DNA of 64,000 nucleotides from Monocercomonoides exilis (Eukaryota; Preaxostyla; Oxymonadida; Polymastigidae). The notes under the pieces were generated by a model that did no database searches, was not told the DNA's origin, and saw only the letters and a list, made by a program, of their open reading frames with translations. Numbering within the stretch: position 1 is the stretch's first letter; each line of letters opens with the position of its first letter. The translations under genes were made by a program, and so were the position numbers. The stretch covers positions 1 to 64,000 of the forward strand of contig LSRY02000023.1 in the NCBI GenBank assembly GCA_001643675.2, in the 5' to 3' direction. Of the stretch, positions 33,676-45,800 are shown one piece after another.

Positions 33676-35855
33676 TTCACTTTCTTTGTTAAGGTGGCGT
33701 CTTTTTCTCTTGATGAATCCAAATTCAAAGTGCCAAATATCACGTATAAAAGCAAAATAGAAATATTTCAATAAAAATGAAATACATTAGAACGAGTTTT
33801 CATCCCGGCTTATTTCCAAAAACCTTGAAAAAAGAAAAATTCAAAAAACAATATCTTCAATTTATTATTATGGAAAATGGATCATTGCGATTTTTTCTCA
33901 CAAATCTCATTAAAGATTCAATCTTCAAAATTTCTTCCCTATTTCCCCCCACATCGTTAATGAGACACTTGAAGAAATGCAGAGTAAAACAACACATCAT
34001 TTGAGGTTCTTGTTGTTAAAAATTTGTTAATTTGACTATCTGTTAAATGTTTTGTTAAACGAACTTTGGAGGGTTTTAAGATTTGAATTTTTTGCATAAT
34101 AATTGTCAGGGTTGGAAATGCTAAAAAAATATTTTGAATTTCCTTTGAAAGCTTGTTTTTCATTAAAGATGATAATTTTGACATTTATTTTTTCTTTCTT
34201 TCTTTCTTAATTTCTTTTTTTTACTCGTTTTACAGAGAAAATAGTTTAAATATATTTATATTTCTAAAATGACATATTTGAAAAAATTGTTTCTTTCATT
34301 CATCCCAGGTGTGAGTTCCTCTTCAAACCTTCTTTTTTTCATTTTCAGTTTTTCAACAGCATAAAATTTCTCATATTTCCTTTTTCACGAAGACATAATA
34401 CATATAATTATCAGCAATATTTTCTGATAACTATAATTCATCATCAATTGTACTTTGAAGGATATCCACGTTATAAATCTTTGAGAATTTTGAAGAATCT
34501 ATGAGATATCGGCGAAAGAAATAAAAAATGCTTTAATGTATTTGCGTGAGTTTAGGGGCTTCAATAATCAAATCTATTCAAAGCAGAACATTTTTCTCTT
34601 TTATTACTTTTTATTTAGAATTCTTCATCCTTTCGTTAATTTTCTGCTTCTTCTGACTTTAAGACCCATTCAACTGTAAAAGTATCAACCTACTTCGTAA
34701 ACAAATTTAGTCTCTTTGATTTCATGCAAGAAGCTAACGCGTTTCATTTTTTTATTTAAATTAGCAGACAGACTCTTTTACGATGAAGAGTCGTATGAAA
34801 ATGCAAAAACTCTAAAATCCAATGGTAATAATCTTCACAAAAGTGAGTACAATCATTCCCCACTGAAAGCTACAAGAGTGCAAATACTCATGTTCGCTAT
34901 GTGCGTGGAATTATATCTGAGATGAATTTATGAATGCATAAAAGGGGAATGTTCAGCATCTTTAATGAGAAAGAATATTAATATTTGCGGGTAGCAGGAT
35001 TTGCTTGTTATTTTCAAAATAACATTTATAGAACTGCCATGCACATGATATCTTGCTATTGCTTTTCAGAATCCAGCCATCAACAAACTTGTTGTTAGAT
35101 TCATTCACATTTTTCTCAATCCTCTTATAACAATGTGATGTTTTTTGTGATAACCAGTTTGTAAGAAGCAAAAAGAGAGAAAACAATACGTAGATGAGCT
35201 TTTGCTTTCAAGATTCCATCATTATCAAGAAAAATAAACATTTCAAGATACTTTGGGTTTCTTCAATTCATAACTGTACCCTTCAAACATTATCATAGAA
35301 AAATAAGCAGCCATACAAGCATTTCTTCACAAAAAAGCTGTCTTCAGATTACTTGACATTCAGGAATTTACAAATTATCTTCACTTCAAACATTTCCAAG
35401 TAATTTCTTCTGGACTTCTTTTTCGAATCTATGCATCTTTACAATCCTTTCTTCTTTTTCATTGGTTCTTTCATAATTTCGCTTCACTTAAAAACAAATC
35501 CTCAAAACGTGAATTTCAAAAAACTTTGAAGGAATATCAAAAAGCTTATTGATTACAAAGACTTCCAAAATTGAAATGGATGAAATGCATTTAATATATT
35601 TTTGTTGATGCGTTCATTATTGGTTCGTTATCATTTTCTTTTTCACATTCTTTAATAGAATCAAAATAGAAATTGAAATGATTTTCAATAATAATTTTTT
35701 TTCTCAATAAATCATATTCTATCTTTCATTCCTTCAATCATTTTCACCATCTCAACTTTATATGATTATAAGCATAAATAAAATTGAATATATGATTCTT
35801 TGGATTGATAAAAGTGATTGATCAAATAATTAATTAATTATAAAGAATTGTTTTT
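33676..35855. other. Gene-free AT-rich stretch
   Basis: No gene recognised. A TTTC simple repeat lies at about 34186-34212. A 75-codon minus-strand ORF at 33957-34184 has an unremarkable composition and no match to SF1; I treat it as chance. The right end should contain the promoter of the 5-phosphatase gene. Confidence 0.5.
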
Positions 35856-38800
35856 ATGAAAAAAGAGAGCCTCCGGTTTGAAAACAAATTTTAAATTTTA
35901 ATTTTTAAATTTTATAATCAATTTCTCTATTTCAAATTTCGATTGATTATTGTTGTTATTAGATTTTTCTTTGGCTCATGGAATATTGGAACAAAATCTC
36001 CACCAGAAAATTTAACGGATTGGCTTCATTTGAAAACTGGAAATAGCGATTTATTAGCAGTTTCATTACAAGAGGTTGTTCCTTTAAAAGGTATGAAATG
36101 CTTTTATTTGAAAGAATCTGGATGTTATCATAATTTATTAATAGTGACTTCTCTGTTAAAAGATACAAATAATTTATCAAAATGGGAAAAAGCCATCCTG
36201 AAAAGTCTTGGGACGTCTTATACCATGGTTTGCTATCTCCTTTTCTTGAGAAAAAAATTAGAATTATTTTGTTTTCATTTACAGCTTTCTTCAAGGCAGT
36301 TATTCGGATTATCACTTTCAGTATTTGTACGAAAAGCATTGCTAAAATACATAGAGAATTTTCAATGCTCAACTGTTTCATGTGGAATTTTAAAGTTAGT
36401 GCCAAACAAGGGAGCCATTGGTTTTAGCTTTTACCTTAATAATCGCCCTTTGTGTATCGTTGCAGCGCACCTGACTAGCGGAAGAGGTTTATTTATTAAG
36501 TTTAACAATTATATTGACACGACGAATGATGATATATTTTCAACAAACATGCTTTTTAGAGAAGCCTACACGCCGCTCAGAGGATTACCATCGAATTATG
36601 CGCGAATGTGTGTTCAAGCAACCAGAACTGCACATTTGCGACCACGATTACTCGTTTTTTCTGGGAGACCTGAATTATCGCTTGGACTCCTCACTGACGC
36701 GGGAGCAGATCGAAGACATGATCCTAGAAGACCGCATCGACGAGCTGCAGTGCTTCGACCAGCTGAACATCCAGCGCTGCCGCAAAGAGGCCTTTTCGGA
36801 GTGGGCAGAGATGCGGATCACATTTGCCCCGACATATCGCTTCAACGACGGGACAGACGTGTTCGACACCAGCCACAAGCAGCAGTGCCCGGCGTGGTGC
36901 GACCGCGTGCTGTGGAGAACAGCCAATCCGAAACTGACGCCGCCTCTGTCGTCTGTGCGGACACACTTCTACGTGCCTCATTCGCCCTCACTCTGTCTGC
37001 TGCCCAGCGAGAAGGCAAATGCTCAGGCAATGACACCTGCTGATACTTCATCATCTTTATCATCATCTTCGTCCACTCCCTCATCTTCTTCATCTTCTTC
37101 ATCTTCTTCATCTTCTTCATCTTCTTCATCTTCTTCATCTTCTTCATCTTCTTCATCTTCTTCATCTTCTTCATCTTCTTCATCTTCTTCATCTTCTTCG
37201 ACTTCTTCAACTTCTTCTTCTCCTCAGCCTACATCTTCATCGACTGCTTCTTCTTCGCTTCGAACAATCACATTCTCCAAACAGACTTCAAAGAATGCCC
37301 CAGCAAATGAACAGCCTGCTTCATCTGCTTCGACAATTCCATCAGACAACCTTTCTGAGCGTTCTCAATCTCTTCCTTCTTTTTCTCCTTCTCCACTTCC
37401 ATCGCCAACATTTTATTCTTCACCCACTTTTTGTTCTTCTCCGTCTGCTTCCTCAAATTCAAATGCAACTCCGCAAAAAGCTATTGAAGACAAAACAGAC
37501 GAAAACAATTGCACAACCATTTGCAGCAACAAAGATGGAGAAAAAGAAAAAGGAGAAAAAAACAAAGGCAAAGCAATTGAAGAAGAAGAAGAAGAAGAAG
37601 AAGGGGATGAATCGAAGCAGTATGCTGTGCTCTTTTCCCCTCTTTCCTATCCTCCTCCTCCTCCTTCTGAATGCCCCTCTGCACGTTCTCTTTCGCTGGC
37701 GGTGTCGTCGCTCTCCTTCCGCCACCCCGCTGTGCCTGTCTCTGCTGCCCCGCAGCTCTTCTTCCACCTCACTCCACTCTCTTACTCCTCCCACCAGCAC
37801 TGCCACACCAGCGACCACCGCCCCATCTCTGCCCTCTTCTCCCTCGCCCTCTCCACCCGCCTGCCTCCGCAATACTCCTCTTCCTCTGCCACACCCCCGC
37901 TCTTCCCTCAGACACACTCCGTCGGCTCTTCCCTTTCCACCCTCATGCCAAATGCCTCTCCGCCTTCGTCTCCCATTTCAGAGCAGCCGAGCAGCACTCA
38001 CAACTCATCTTCTTTCTCGCGCCCTCCTTTTCCTTCTGCCTGCAGCCAGCCTTCTTCTCCCACTTCTCTCTCTTCTCTCTCTTCTCCCACTTCTGCTTCC
38101 TCACTCGCCTCGTCTCCTTCGCCTCCTCCGCCTCTTCTTCTCTCTGAGCAGAGCAATGGAACTTCTCCTCAAACACATCCGGTTGTTGCTAATGCAGCTC
38201 CTTCAACTGAATCGTCTCCTTCTTTTCCTTCTTCTCCTTCTTCCTCCACTTCTCCTTCTTCTTCTTCTATTTCTCCATCTCCTTCATTTTCTCAGACAAA
38301 AAGTTCATCTTTGTTGAAATCGCCTTTCCTGCCAAAATCGAAACAGGTCTCTCTTTTTGTTCCTTGTGGAGTTCAGAGTTCATCTCCTTCATCATCTCCT
38401 TCAACTTCTTCCTCTTCCTCCTCCTCATCTTATTCAGAAAATGAGAACAATTCTTCTTCTCCTTCACTTAGTCTGCTGAACAATGGATCATCACCACCAT
38501 CATCGTCTTCTCCTTCAACTTCTCCTTCTTCTGCTTCAGAGTTGTCTGCCTCAAATATTTCCTTTTCTGCTCTCTCAACGCTTTCTATTTCTCCACATTC
38601 TTCCTCTTCCTCTTCCTCTTCCTCTTCATCTTCATCCTCATCCTCATCCTCTTCTCCTCTTTCTTCTCCCTCACCTTCATCTGCCTCTTCCTCCCAAGCA
38701 AACACTTTCCCCACACCCACTCCCCCTCTCCCTCTTTCCTCTGACGATACACCTGCCTCTTTCAATGCATCGCCTTCTCCCCATTCGAAGTCTCTTTCGC

Positions 38801-38982
38801 TGGGTGCACCTGTCCAATTGGCTGAAATGAAGGCGTTTCTGTCTCTTTTCCCACAGCAGAAGTGGCCTCTGCAATGTGACACAGACAAGTCTGGGGCAGA
38901 GCTGGTGAAGCAGGGCATCATCAGGAGAAGGGAAATGGTTGCAGCAGAAGAAAAAGCAGAAGATGCATCGAATGGCGGATGA
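35856..38982 (+). CDS. Inositol-polyphosphate 5-phosphatase, split catalytic domain
   Basis: Predicted Mg-dependent hydrolase that removes the 5-phosphate from inositol phosphates or phosphoinositides (IPPc, exonuclease/endonuclease/phosphatase fold). Five exons: 35856-35875, 35963-36090, 36145-36227, 36285-36486 and 36560-38982, giving 951 residues. The tiny first exon (MKKESL plus a split Arg) is inferred because it restores phase exactly. Motifs in order: WNIG (13-16), LQE with metal-binding Glu44, VFVRK (90-94), NKGAIG (118-123), AAHL with His139, LGDLNYR with Asp181 and Asn183, FAPTYRF (233-239), PAWCDR (255-260), and SDHRP with Asp563 and His564. WCDR and SDHRP are normally a few tens of residues apart. 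Here about 300 lie between them, filled by Ser runs, then Lys/Glu and Pro stretches. The tail after ~575 is also Ser-rich. No membrane segment or CAAX box is seen. Confidence 0.93.
37069..37210. repeat. TCTTCTTCA-type repeat encoding a poly-Ser tract
   Basis: A nine-base tandem repeat (TCTTCATCT in rotation) inside the 5-phosphatase gene, translated as an unbroken serine run. It lies in the insert between the WCDR and SDHRP motifs. The near-perfect DNA repeat suggests recent slippage, and its length could be polymorphic or misassembled. Confidence 0.9.
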
Positions 38983-40273
38983 AGACGATTGTTGTTTTCT
39001 TAAAATCATAAAAGTTTATACATATTATTTTATTATCAAAAAATGAATTATTTTTATTCGTATTTTAATTTGGTTAAAGAGTATCACAAGTGTTTGAGTG
39101 ATAATTATGTTTGCTTATTACAACGTATGTGTGTGTTTTGTTGTGTGATTTGCAAAAGCTTCAAAGTGACTGTCGAATGAGTTTTCTGTGCAGACTTTGA
39201 CTATTTTTGCATTCGCATCCTTGTTTCATTTCTGTTCAGACTTAAAAATTGAAAATGTTCTTTTCTTTTCTTTCTTTTTTTTTTTTTTTGATTCGACTTT
39301 GCCATTTTCCAATTTTTGTTGTGAAATTTCGAATGTAAATTGCATTTTCGTCACTTTATAATGTGAATTTATCGAACACGTCTTTCTTTCGTTCGTTCAT
39401 TATTTTGCCACTATTTTTATTTTTTGTGAATATTTTTAGTCTCAACTATGGTTTGGTGTTTATCTTCTTTTCAAATGGCATGACTTTTGCTCATTCCTCT
39501 TAAGTAATTCGTGGAAATGCTCATTTTGACTGTTATTAGTTGAAAATGGCATCAGACTCTGTGAATGTCGATGCTATCTCGAACTGGCAAAGAGCAACGA
39601 CTTTTGCTTTTTATTTATTTCGAATGAGTTTGAGCTCACTTTTTGTGTGAAATGACTATTTTTTTTTAAAGACAAATGTAACATTTCCCAGTTTAGCTTC
39701 TTTTGTTGCTTGTTTTTGTTTGTTTGTTTGACAATCATTCAACACCACAAAGTGGTGTGCTGTCATGACATGCCCTCTGAAAACTGAGTTTTCTCATTCT
39801 TTTAATTTTCATTTTTGCTTTTTCTTGATGAAAAAGATTAACAAATAATCATGAACACTTGAAGACATATGAACGGCATGCTAAGCAATGGGAAGTATTT
39901 ATTGAGTGAGAAGGCAAAAGAAAAGAAGTGAAAGGCGTCGGAGTTCATCCAACAAATCGAAAAGAAACTTTCGATTCCGTGGAGCCTCAAATAAAATGAA
40001 ATGAATAACAAGAAATTGGAGGAGGGAGCAAAGAATATGCAGAGAAGTTAAAATAACAAGAAAAGATATAAAAGAAAATGGGAAGGAAGAGTAGAAGAAC
40101 AAATGCTTCAAAGAACAACAAAACAAGCACTTTAACAAGCAGAAGAAGTCGATTGATAAAATAAACGTTTTTATAAAAGTACTATTTGACAATAATCTTC
40201 TGACTTATAAATATCCAGAACAACAACAAAAATTCATCCATCACTGTCAAATATTAGTGCTGCAGCCTTTCGA
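38983..40273. other. Tail-to-tail intergenic region
   Basis: 1.29 kb between the 3' ends of the 5-phosphatase (+) and the LRR gene (-). It is T-rich on the plus strand in its left half, with a 14-base T run near 39277. From about 39900 to 40190 it has a less AT-rich, purine-rich plus strand that yields a 97-codon minus ORF of hydrophobic composition; I consider that ORF a strand-bias artefact. Confidence 0.5.
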
Positions 40274-41276
40274 TTAACCGTCGCCCATCATCTGCCTCTT
40301 CACCATAAAGAAGCTACCGACATCGCTTTCTGGTAGCTGATTGGCCGAGATGCCATCAAGCTCTTCTAACTGCAACTCCATATGAAGCAAGTCATACCCA
40401 ATTTGGGACACTTCGGTGTTGCGCCGAAGATCAACAGCCTTCAGAGCTGCTCTGAACGTGCTGTGTGTTATACTTTCAATTCCAGCATCAGTTATGAAGC
40501 CATTTCCTAAAATCAACTTTTCAAGCTTAAGGCACTTTCCTTTCGACAAAATGGCCATTGAAGCATTTGTTGCAAATCCATCACAAAATTCTGCTAATAG
40601 CTCAGTCAGATTTTCTCCATGTTCAGCAATAGCTTCGGCAAGAGAGGTATCGACATTTTTGCAGTTTGACAGATCCAGATGTTGCAAATGAGGGCATTTC
40701 ACAACGATCTCTGAAAGACCTTTTGAAGTAAAATGTTCATTATCCCCAACGCAAACCCATGACAAATTCTCTAATTTAGAAAGATGGAATAAGCCTTAAA
40801 AAAAAGAATTGTGCATTTTATTGTGGATTAAATATTTTGAAAAACAATAATTTTAAATCCATACTATCATCATGAAGATAAAGGCAATTCCAAATATTGA
40901 CAGATTCAAGTTTGGGGCATTTCGTAACAAGTTCAAGGATAAGTTCGTCAGTAAGATAAAGTGAATGTGAAAGGTCAATAGAAACCAAATTCGGATGATC
41001 TTTTTATTCACATGAAAAATTCCACAAAGAACAAAGAATTAAAAATCATAAATTGAAAGAACAAAATAACAAAATACTACCTTCAATGAATAACTGGAAA
41101 TTAATTATTTCTGATGGTGTTGATACGATAACAGGAGGTGTCCGATCCAATAATTTCTTTGTTTTCTCTTTCATGGCTTTTGAAACAGATTCAAGTCGCA
41201 AAGCATCAGACGGATCCATATTACGTATGATTTCTCTGAAAATATTATCTGGAATCGTAGCAAGAGTAAGAGACAT
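40274..41276 (-). CDS. F-box/LRR-like protein
   Basis: Three exons on the minus strand: 41276-41081, 40999-40865 and 40794-40274, giving 283 residues, with introns of 81 and 70 bp. The N-terminus contains IPDNIFREIIRNMDPSDALRLESVSK (residues about 8-33; only part is a strict F-box match), resembling the LP..I...I...L.....L..VS pattern of F-box domains. After it come leucine-rich repeats of the cysteine-containing type: LVSIDLSHSLYLTDELILEL, LESVNIWNCLYLHD, LQHLDLSNCKNVD, LEKLILGNGFITDAGIESI and LKAVDLRRNTEVS. Such proteins commonly act as substrate receptors in SCF ubiquitin ligases, but that role is inferred from family behaviour. It is intracellular, with no signal peptide. It lies downstream of, and on the same strand as, the aldo-keto reductase gene. 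Confidence 0.8.
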
Positions 41277-41581
41277 CCCAATGTTATCTTTGCTTTCTGA
41301 TCTAAAACCATTGATAAATACACAAACAAAAAATATCTCAACAATTCGAAAATTATTTTTTATATTTAACTTTCAAAAATATAACAATACTGTGAAAAAA
41401 TACAGTTACTAACTTGAGTTCAAAAACAATAAACAATTACAAATTTGAAAAAAATAAAAAGAACTTCTCTAAAAAATTTTTTAACTTCAGTAAATATATC
41501 CTTTAAAAAAGGAAGAAAGAGAAAAGAAGAAAAGATGAAAGAAAAGACAATGGAAAACATATTTACAACATTTAAGCTATC

Positions 41582-42636
41582 TTATGCTTCAAAAATTGGC
41601 AATCCGTAAAGTCGTAAAGTTGGACACAAACGATATCCGCAATCAAGAGCTTCCATTTCTTTCATTTCAGCATCAGAAAGTTCGAAATCATAAACTGAAA
41701 TATTTTCTTCAATTCGCGAAGGTGTAACCGATTTCGGAATGATGCAAAGATTCGGGGCTCTCTGTAAATGCCAGCGCAAAACAACTTGAGAAGGACTTTT
41801 TTTATGTGCATCGGAAATACGAAGGATAGTTGGGTGCGTTGTGATATCAAGCTGCTGCGTTGATTGGGATGATGAAGATGATGAAGATTGGGCTGATGCT
41901 CCTGGACGACAAATTGGGCAAAAAGCTGTTACTGCAATTCCTTGTTCGTGACAGAATTTGATAAGTTGCTTTTGCTGCAAAAATGGATGGCTTTCAACCT
42001 GATTCATACATGGACGAATTCTGCACCCGCATAAAAGATTAAAAAGCATTCCACAAGGAAAATTTGAAACTCCAATTGCTTTTACAAGCTTTGCATCAAC
42101 CAGTTCTTCCATAGCTCTCCATGTAACCTCAACAGGGACTCTGTCAAAGGCAAGTTTTCCATCCGAAGATGCAGTAGGATCAGGATTTACTGCGACTGGC
42201 CAGTGCATAAGATATAAATCAAGATACCCAAGTTTTGTATCCTTCAATGTCTTTTCACATGCAGGTCTTACACGTTCAGCACGATGCTCAGTGTTCCACA
42301 GTTTTGATGTCACAAATATATCTTCGCGCTTTATAGTACCTGAAGCAAATAACTCAGCAAACGCTTGAAAAACATAGAAAAATATTTACCGAAATAGAAA
42401 GAAATAAAGAAACCATCTCCAATTTCAGATTCATTTCCATAAAAGGCTGCTAGATCAAAATGTCTGTATCCAGCTTTAACTGCTGATTGAATTGCACTGC
42501 AAATAAAGGAGATATCATCAAATGAAATGAAACAGAAAATTTTTACAAACCGCTTTATTTCTCCCGGAGCTGATTTGTATGTTCCTAATCCAATTCTTGG
42601 AATTTTTGCTCCTGTATTTAAAGTGAATGATTCCAT
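41582..42636 (-). CDS. Aldo-keto reductase family protein
   Basis: NAD(P)H-dependent carbonyl reductase of the AKR superfamily, 316 residues, close to the usual length. Exons on the minus strand are 42636-42551, 42496-42414 and 42363-41582, with introns of 54 and 50 bp. The first intron is a multiple of three without a stop, so the ORF reads through it. The complete catalytic tetrad is visible: Asp43 and Tyr48 ([11 protein letters not shown]), Lys77 (VTSKLW) and His110 (YLMHWP). Family signatures include IPRIGLGTY near the N-terminus, [27 protein letters not shown] and the C-terminal [14 protein letters not shown], whose basic residues fit NADPH binding. A Ser-rich insertion (residues about 210-222, seven Ser in a row) lies in the loop before [12 protein letters not shown]. 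The start at 42636 is the first ATG. The substrate cannot be told from sequence. Confidence 0.93.
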
Positions 42637-42818
42637 GCTACTTCTTAATCGGTTTGTCAAAAATCGATCAAAATAACCATCTTCGAAACATTTTTTTAAA
42701 AAGATAAAAGTTTTTTTGAAAGCACATTTTCATTGATAATAATATAGACATTTCGTTAATGCAAAAAATAAAAGAATAAACAACCATATTATAATTTAAA
42801 TGAAAAGTTAAAATTTTT
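42637..42818. promoter_or_regulatory. Bidirectional promoter region, 182 bp
   Basis: A short AT-rich gap between the divergent aldo-keto reductase (-) and the giant ORF (+). Both promoters must fit in it unless they overlap the genes. It has no recognisable TATA-type or initiator element that stands out from the background. Confidence 0.5.
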
Positions 42819-45800
42819 ATGACATTTCTCTCGGATTCTGATTTGCTTTTATCATTTTTTAAAGCTGAAAGCACTTCTAAAGCTATTACAGATTTAGAAA
42901 TATTTTCTAAATTACCTTCAAACATTATTATCAGATGGATTGAACCAATTCTTCATATCTTATTCACCTTAATTGAACATATTTCTGAAAATATTCCAAC
43001 ATGTGAATCATGCATTCGCATAATATGCATTTTGCTCGACAATACCGATGAAAGTGGATTTAAGCTTATAGAAAGTCGAGTTTTTACATCTTATTTAGAA
43101 GAGAAATTTTCTTTCCAAAATGTTGGACTTAAACTTTTGAAATATCTTAAAAGTATTATAACAGTTCATTCGGAAGACACAGACCCTTTGCAAGGAGTTA
43201 ACCTTTTTCGTTTACTTCCAACATTTTTTAAATTGTGTGTTTCATCCCACTTTCTTCTGACACTAACTCAGAATGAAAACAATAAAACTTCGTTAACACA
43301 AATACTCGATTCACTTTCATCTTCACTTTCCTCATTTTTTACACAGAATGTTCAGTGTGGAGAGCAAAATCTTGAAAATAATGATTTTTTGACAACAGTT
43401 AGCAATTTTGATCCTTTTCCATTTGTTCCACGATGGGTTGTTCAGGAACTTCAAAATACGCATCCGTCAGCATTGAAAGGAGTAATTGAAAGCAAAGATT
43501 CAATATCAGAATCGAATAAAGCTTTCACTTGCGATGAGAATTCTGCTTTGAAGGAACAAAGGAAAACAGCAACGGTTCGCTTTAACATGGAAGGTAACAC
43601 ACAGCATTCTCCGTATTTACGCACATCATCCAATAATGTCAAACATAAAGCCAGCCAACTATATGCACAGGATGGCTATCTGACAGATGATGTTAATCAG
43701 CTATATTTACAAAGCCGATACTCTCAGGATCAGTTTCTGATGGACACACCTCGTTCGATGGAAGACGAATCAGAACAGAAAAGAGGAGGAAGAAAGCATC
43801 GCTCTGCTCAGCTACAGTTCGAACCAATTCCCAAACGAGATGGCGAAGGAAAGAGGCAATTCGGCTTAAGAGCAATGGAAGATGAATATGATGAAGAAGA
43901 AGGAGGAGAGATGCAACTTGAAGAAGCAGAGAAAGAAAGCGAATTTGATACCGGAATCGAAGGTAATGCAGAAGAAGAAGAAGAAGAAATCGATGGAATT
44001 CAACTTCGTCAAAGCGAATATAAGGCAGCCAACAGAAGCATTGAAAGAAAAGAAGAATATGAAGAAGAATCGAACGAAATGGCACCTGTGCCTTTGAACC
44101 AATCAAGCTACGAAAACGTTCATTCAGAAGAATATTCGTCAGCCTTTCCGTTTGGTGCATCATCGCAGCCATCACATTTGATGACCGAGCAGAATTATCA
44201 TTGCAACGATGTTCATTTTATTCAAACGCAAGGAAAAAACGAACAATCTTCTGGTTTTTCATTGCATTCCTCTCCATTTCAGCTTGATTCGCAACACAAC
44301 AACTCGACTCCAGCTTCATATTCTTCTCTTTTTCAATCACCGTTTTCTGCACACAATTTCATTCCTCCTTTTCTCCCTCGTTTCAGCCCAATCGTTCGTA
44401 CTCAATCGGATTCTTCCTCTTTTCCCTCTTTTACTCAATCTTCCTTCATTACCAACCAAACACTCACACTCACCCGCACTCCATCAGCATCTGCATCAGC
44501 ATCTGCATCAGCATCAGCATCATCTTCCTCAGAAGGAGCACAGCACAAGAGGCACAGCTCGTTCCTCAGCATTTCTGACTCTGTTTTGCAGTCTCCGTCT
44601 GAACAGCCAGCCAGCACTGACTGCGAGTACATTCCAGACGACAACACAGGCTTTTCTCTGTTCGATCCAATCGAATGCGAAGAAGGCAGCGATGCTTCAG
44701 AAGACGTGCAGCTGTTGTGTTCTGATGGGCAGACAGCAAACAAGATGAAGCTGCAGGCGGTGCGGTGGATGCAGCTGTTGGGACTGGACGAGGAAGAACT
44801 CGTCGAAATCGGGCTGAGCGACGGAAGCAGCCGCAAAACACAGAAGAAGCAGCTGAACGACAAAGATAGAAGCAACCAAACAGACAAACTGAATCAGACA
44901 AGTCTTTCCCCAAAAGTGAGTGCTGCTTGCGAATGTTCCGATGCCAATAACACAGAAAAGATGCCAAATGAAGCCAAAACGGAAGAAAAGAAGATATCTT
45001 CTCCTCAATCAACTCATCTTTCTTCAGCCAGTCAAATTCCTCCTTCTCTTCCTCCACAAACATCTGCGTCCAACACACCTTCATTGGCATCTGCTTCATT
45101 AGCATCTCTTCAGGCCTCTCTTCTCCAAGCTCCAAACACTTCCTCTTCCACCTCCTTCTCCTTCTCCTCGTCTGTTCCCTCGTCTCGTCCAATCTCCCCC
45201 TCACAGACACCCACATCATCCACCTCCCTTGCCTCTGTCCCCTCTCGCTTTACCATCTCTCCCCTCTTCGCCAACTCCATCCGAACACCCACGCCAAGCC
45301 AGCTGACTCCGCTTTCCCGCGCCTCTCATTCGACACACGCGCAATTCCATCCGCCAGAGCCAGCCGACAACACGATGCCGTTCGGGGCGCTGCTTTTGGG
45401 CGAAGGGAAGAGCAGCTCAAAAGACGACGAGACAGAAAAGAACCAGAGGAGACTGCAGATGCAGCTGATGAGCGAAATACGAGCGACGAAGAAGAAGGAG
45501 AACAGAGAGAAAGAGAAAGAGAAAGAGAAAGGAGATGTACACTCGAAGAATGCAGTCAGCTTCAGTGGAAGGAATTCAGTTCAGCTGGAGACGAAATCTT
45601 TGCATGTTTCGCCTCATCGCGAAGGAGAGCGGTTGACACCGGCTCTTCTGCAGCTGACAGACAAATTGGATTTTGGTGGGAAAGAGGAAGTGACAAGAGC
45701 AACAACAGAAACAGATGTTGAAATAGAAGGAGAAGGAGAAGAAGGAGAATGTGAAGAGGAAGGCAGCGAAGAAAGAAGAGGAAGAGGAAGAGAAGGAGAG

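Noticed and set aside
33957-34184. 75-codon minus-strand ORF upstream of SF1 copy B
   Set aside because: No similarity to the paralogous upstream region of copy A, and no splice arrangement joins it to exon 1 in frame.
36842-37210. Minus-strand ORF of Lys-Met repeats opposite the 5-phosphatase
   Set aside because: It is the mirror of the serine-coding TCTTCTTCA repeat; the plus strand carries all catalytic motifs.
39899-40192. 97-codon hydrophobic minus-strand ORF downstream of the LRR gene
   Set aside because: Composition reflects a purine-rich plus strand; no start context, homology or exon partner was seen.
42364-42413. Alternative shorter second intron in the aldo-keto reductase (donor GTAAAT)
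   Set aside because: It would insert a hydrophobic stretch (FFISFYF) into a conserved region. The donor GTTTCT 24 bases earlier gives a normal family alignment.
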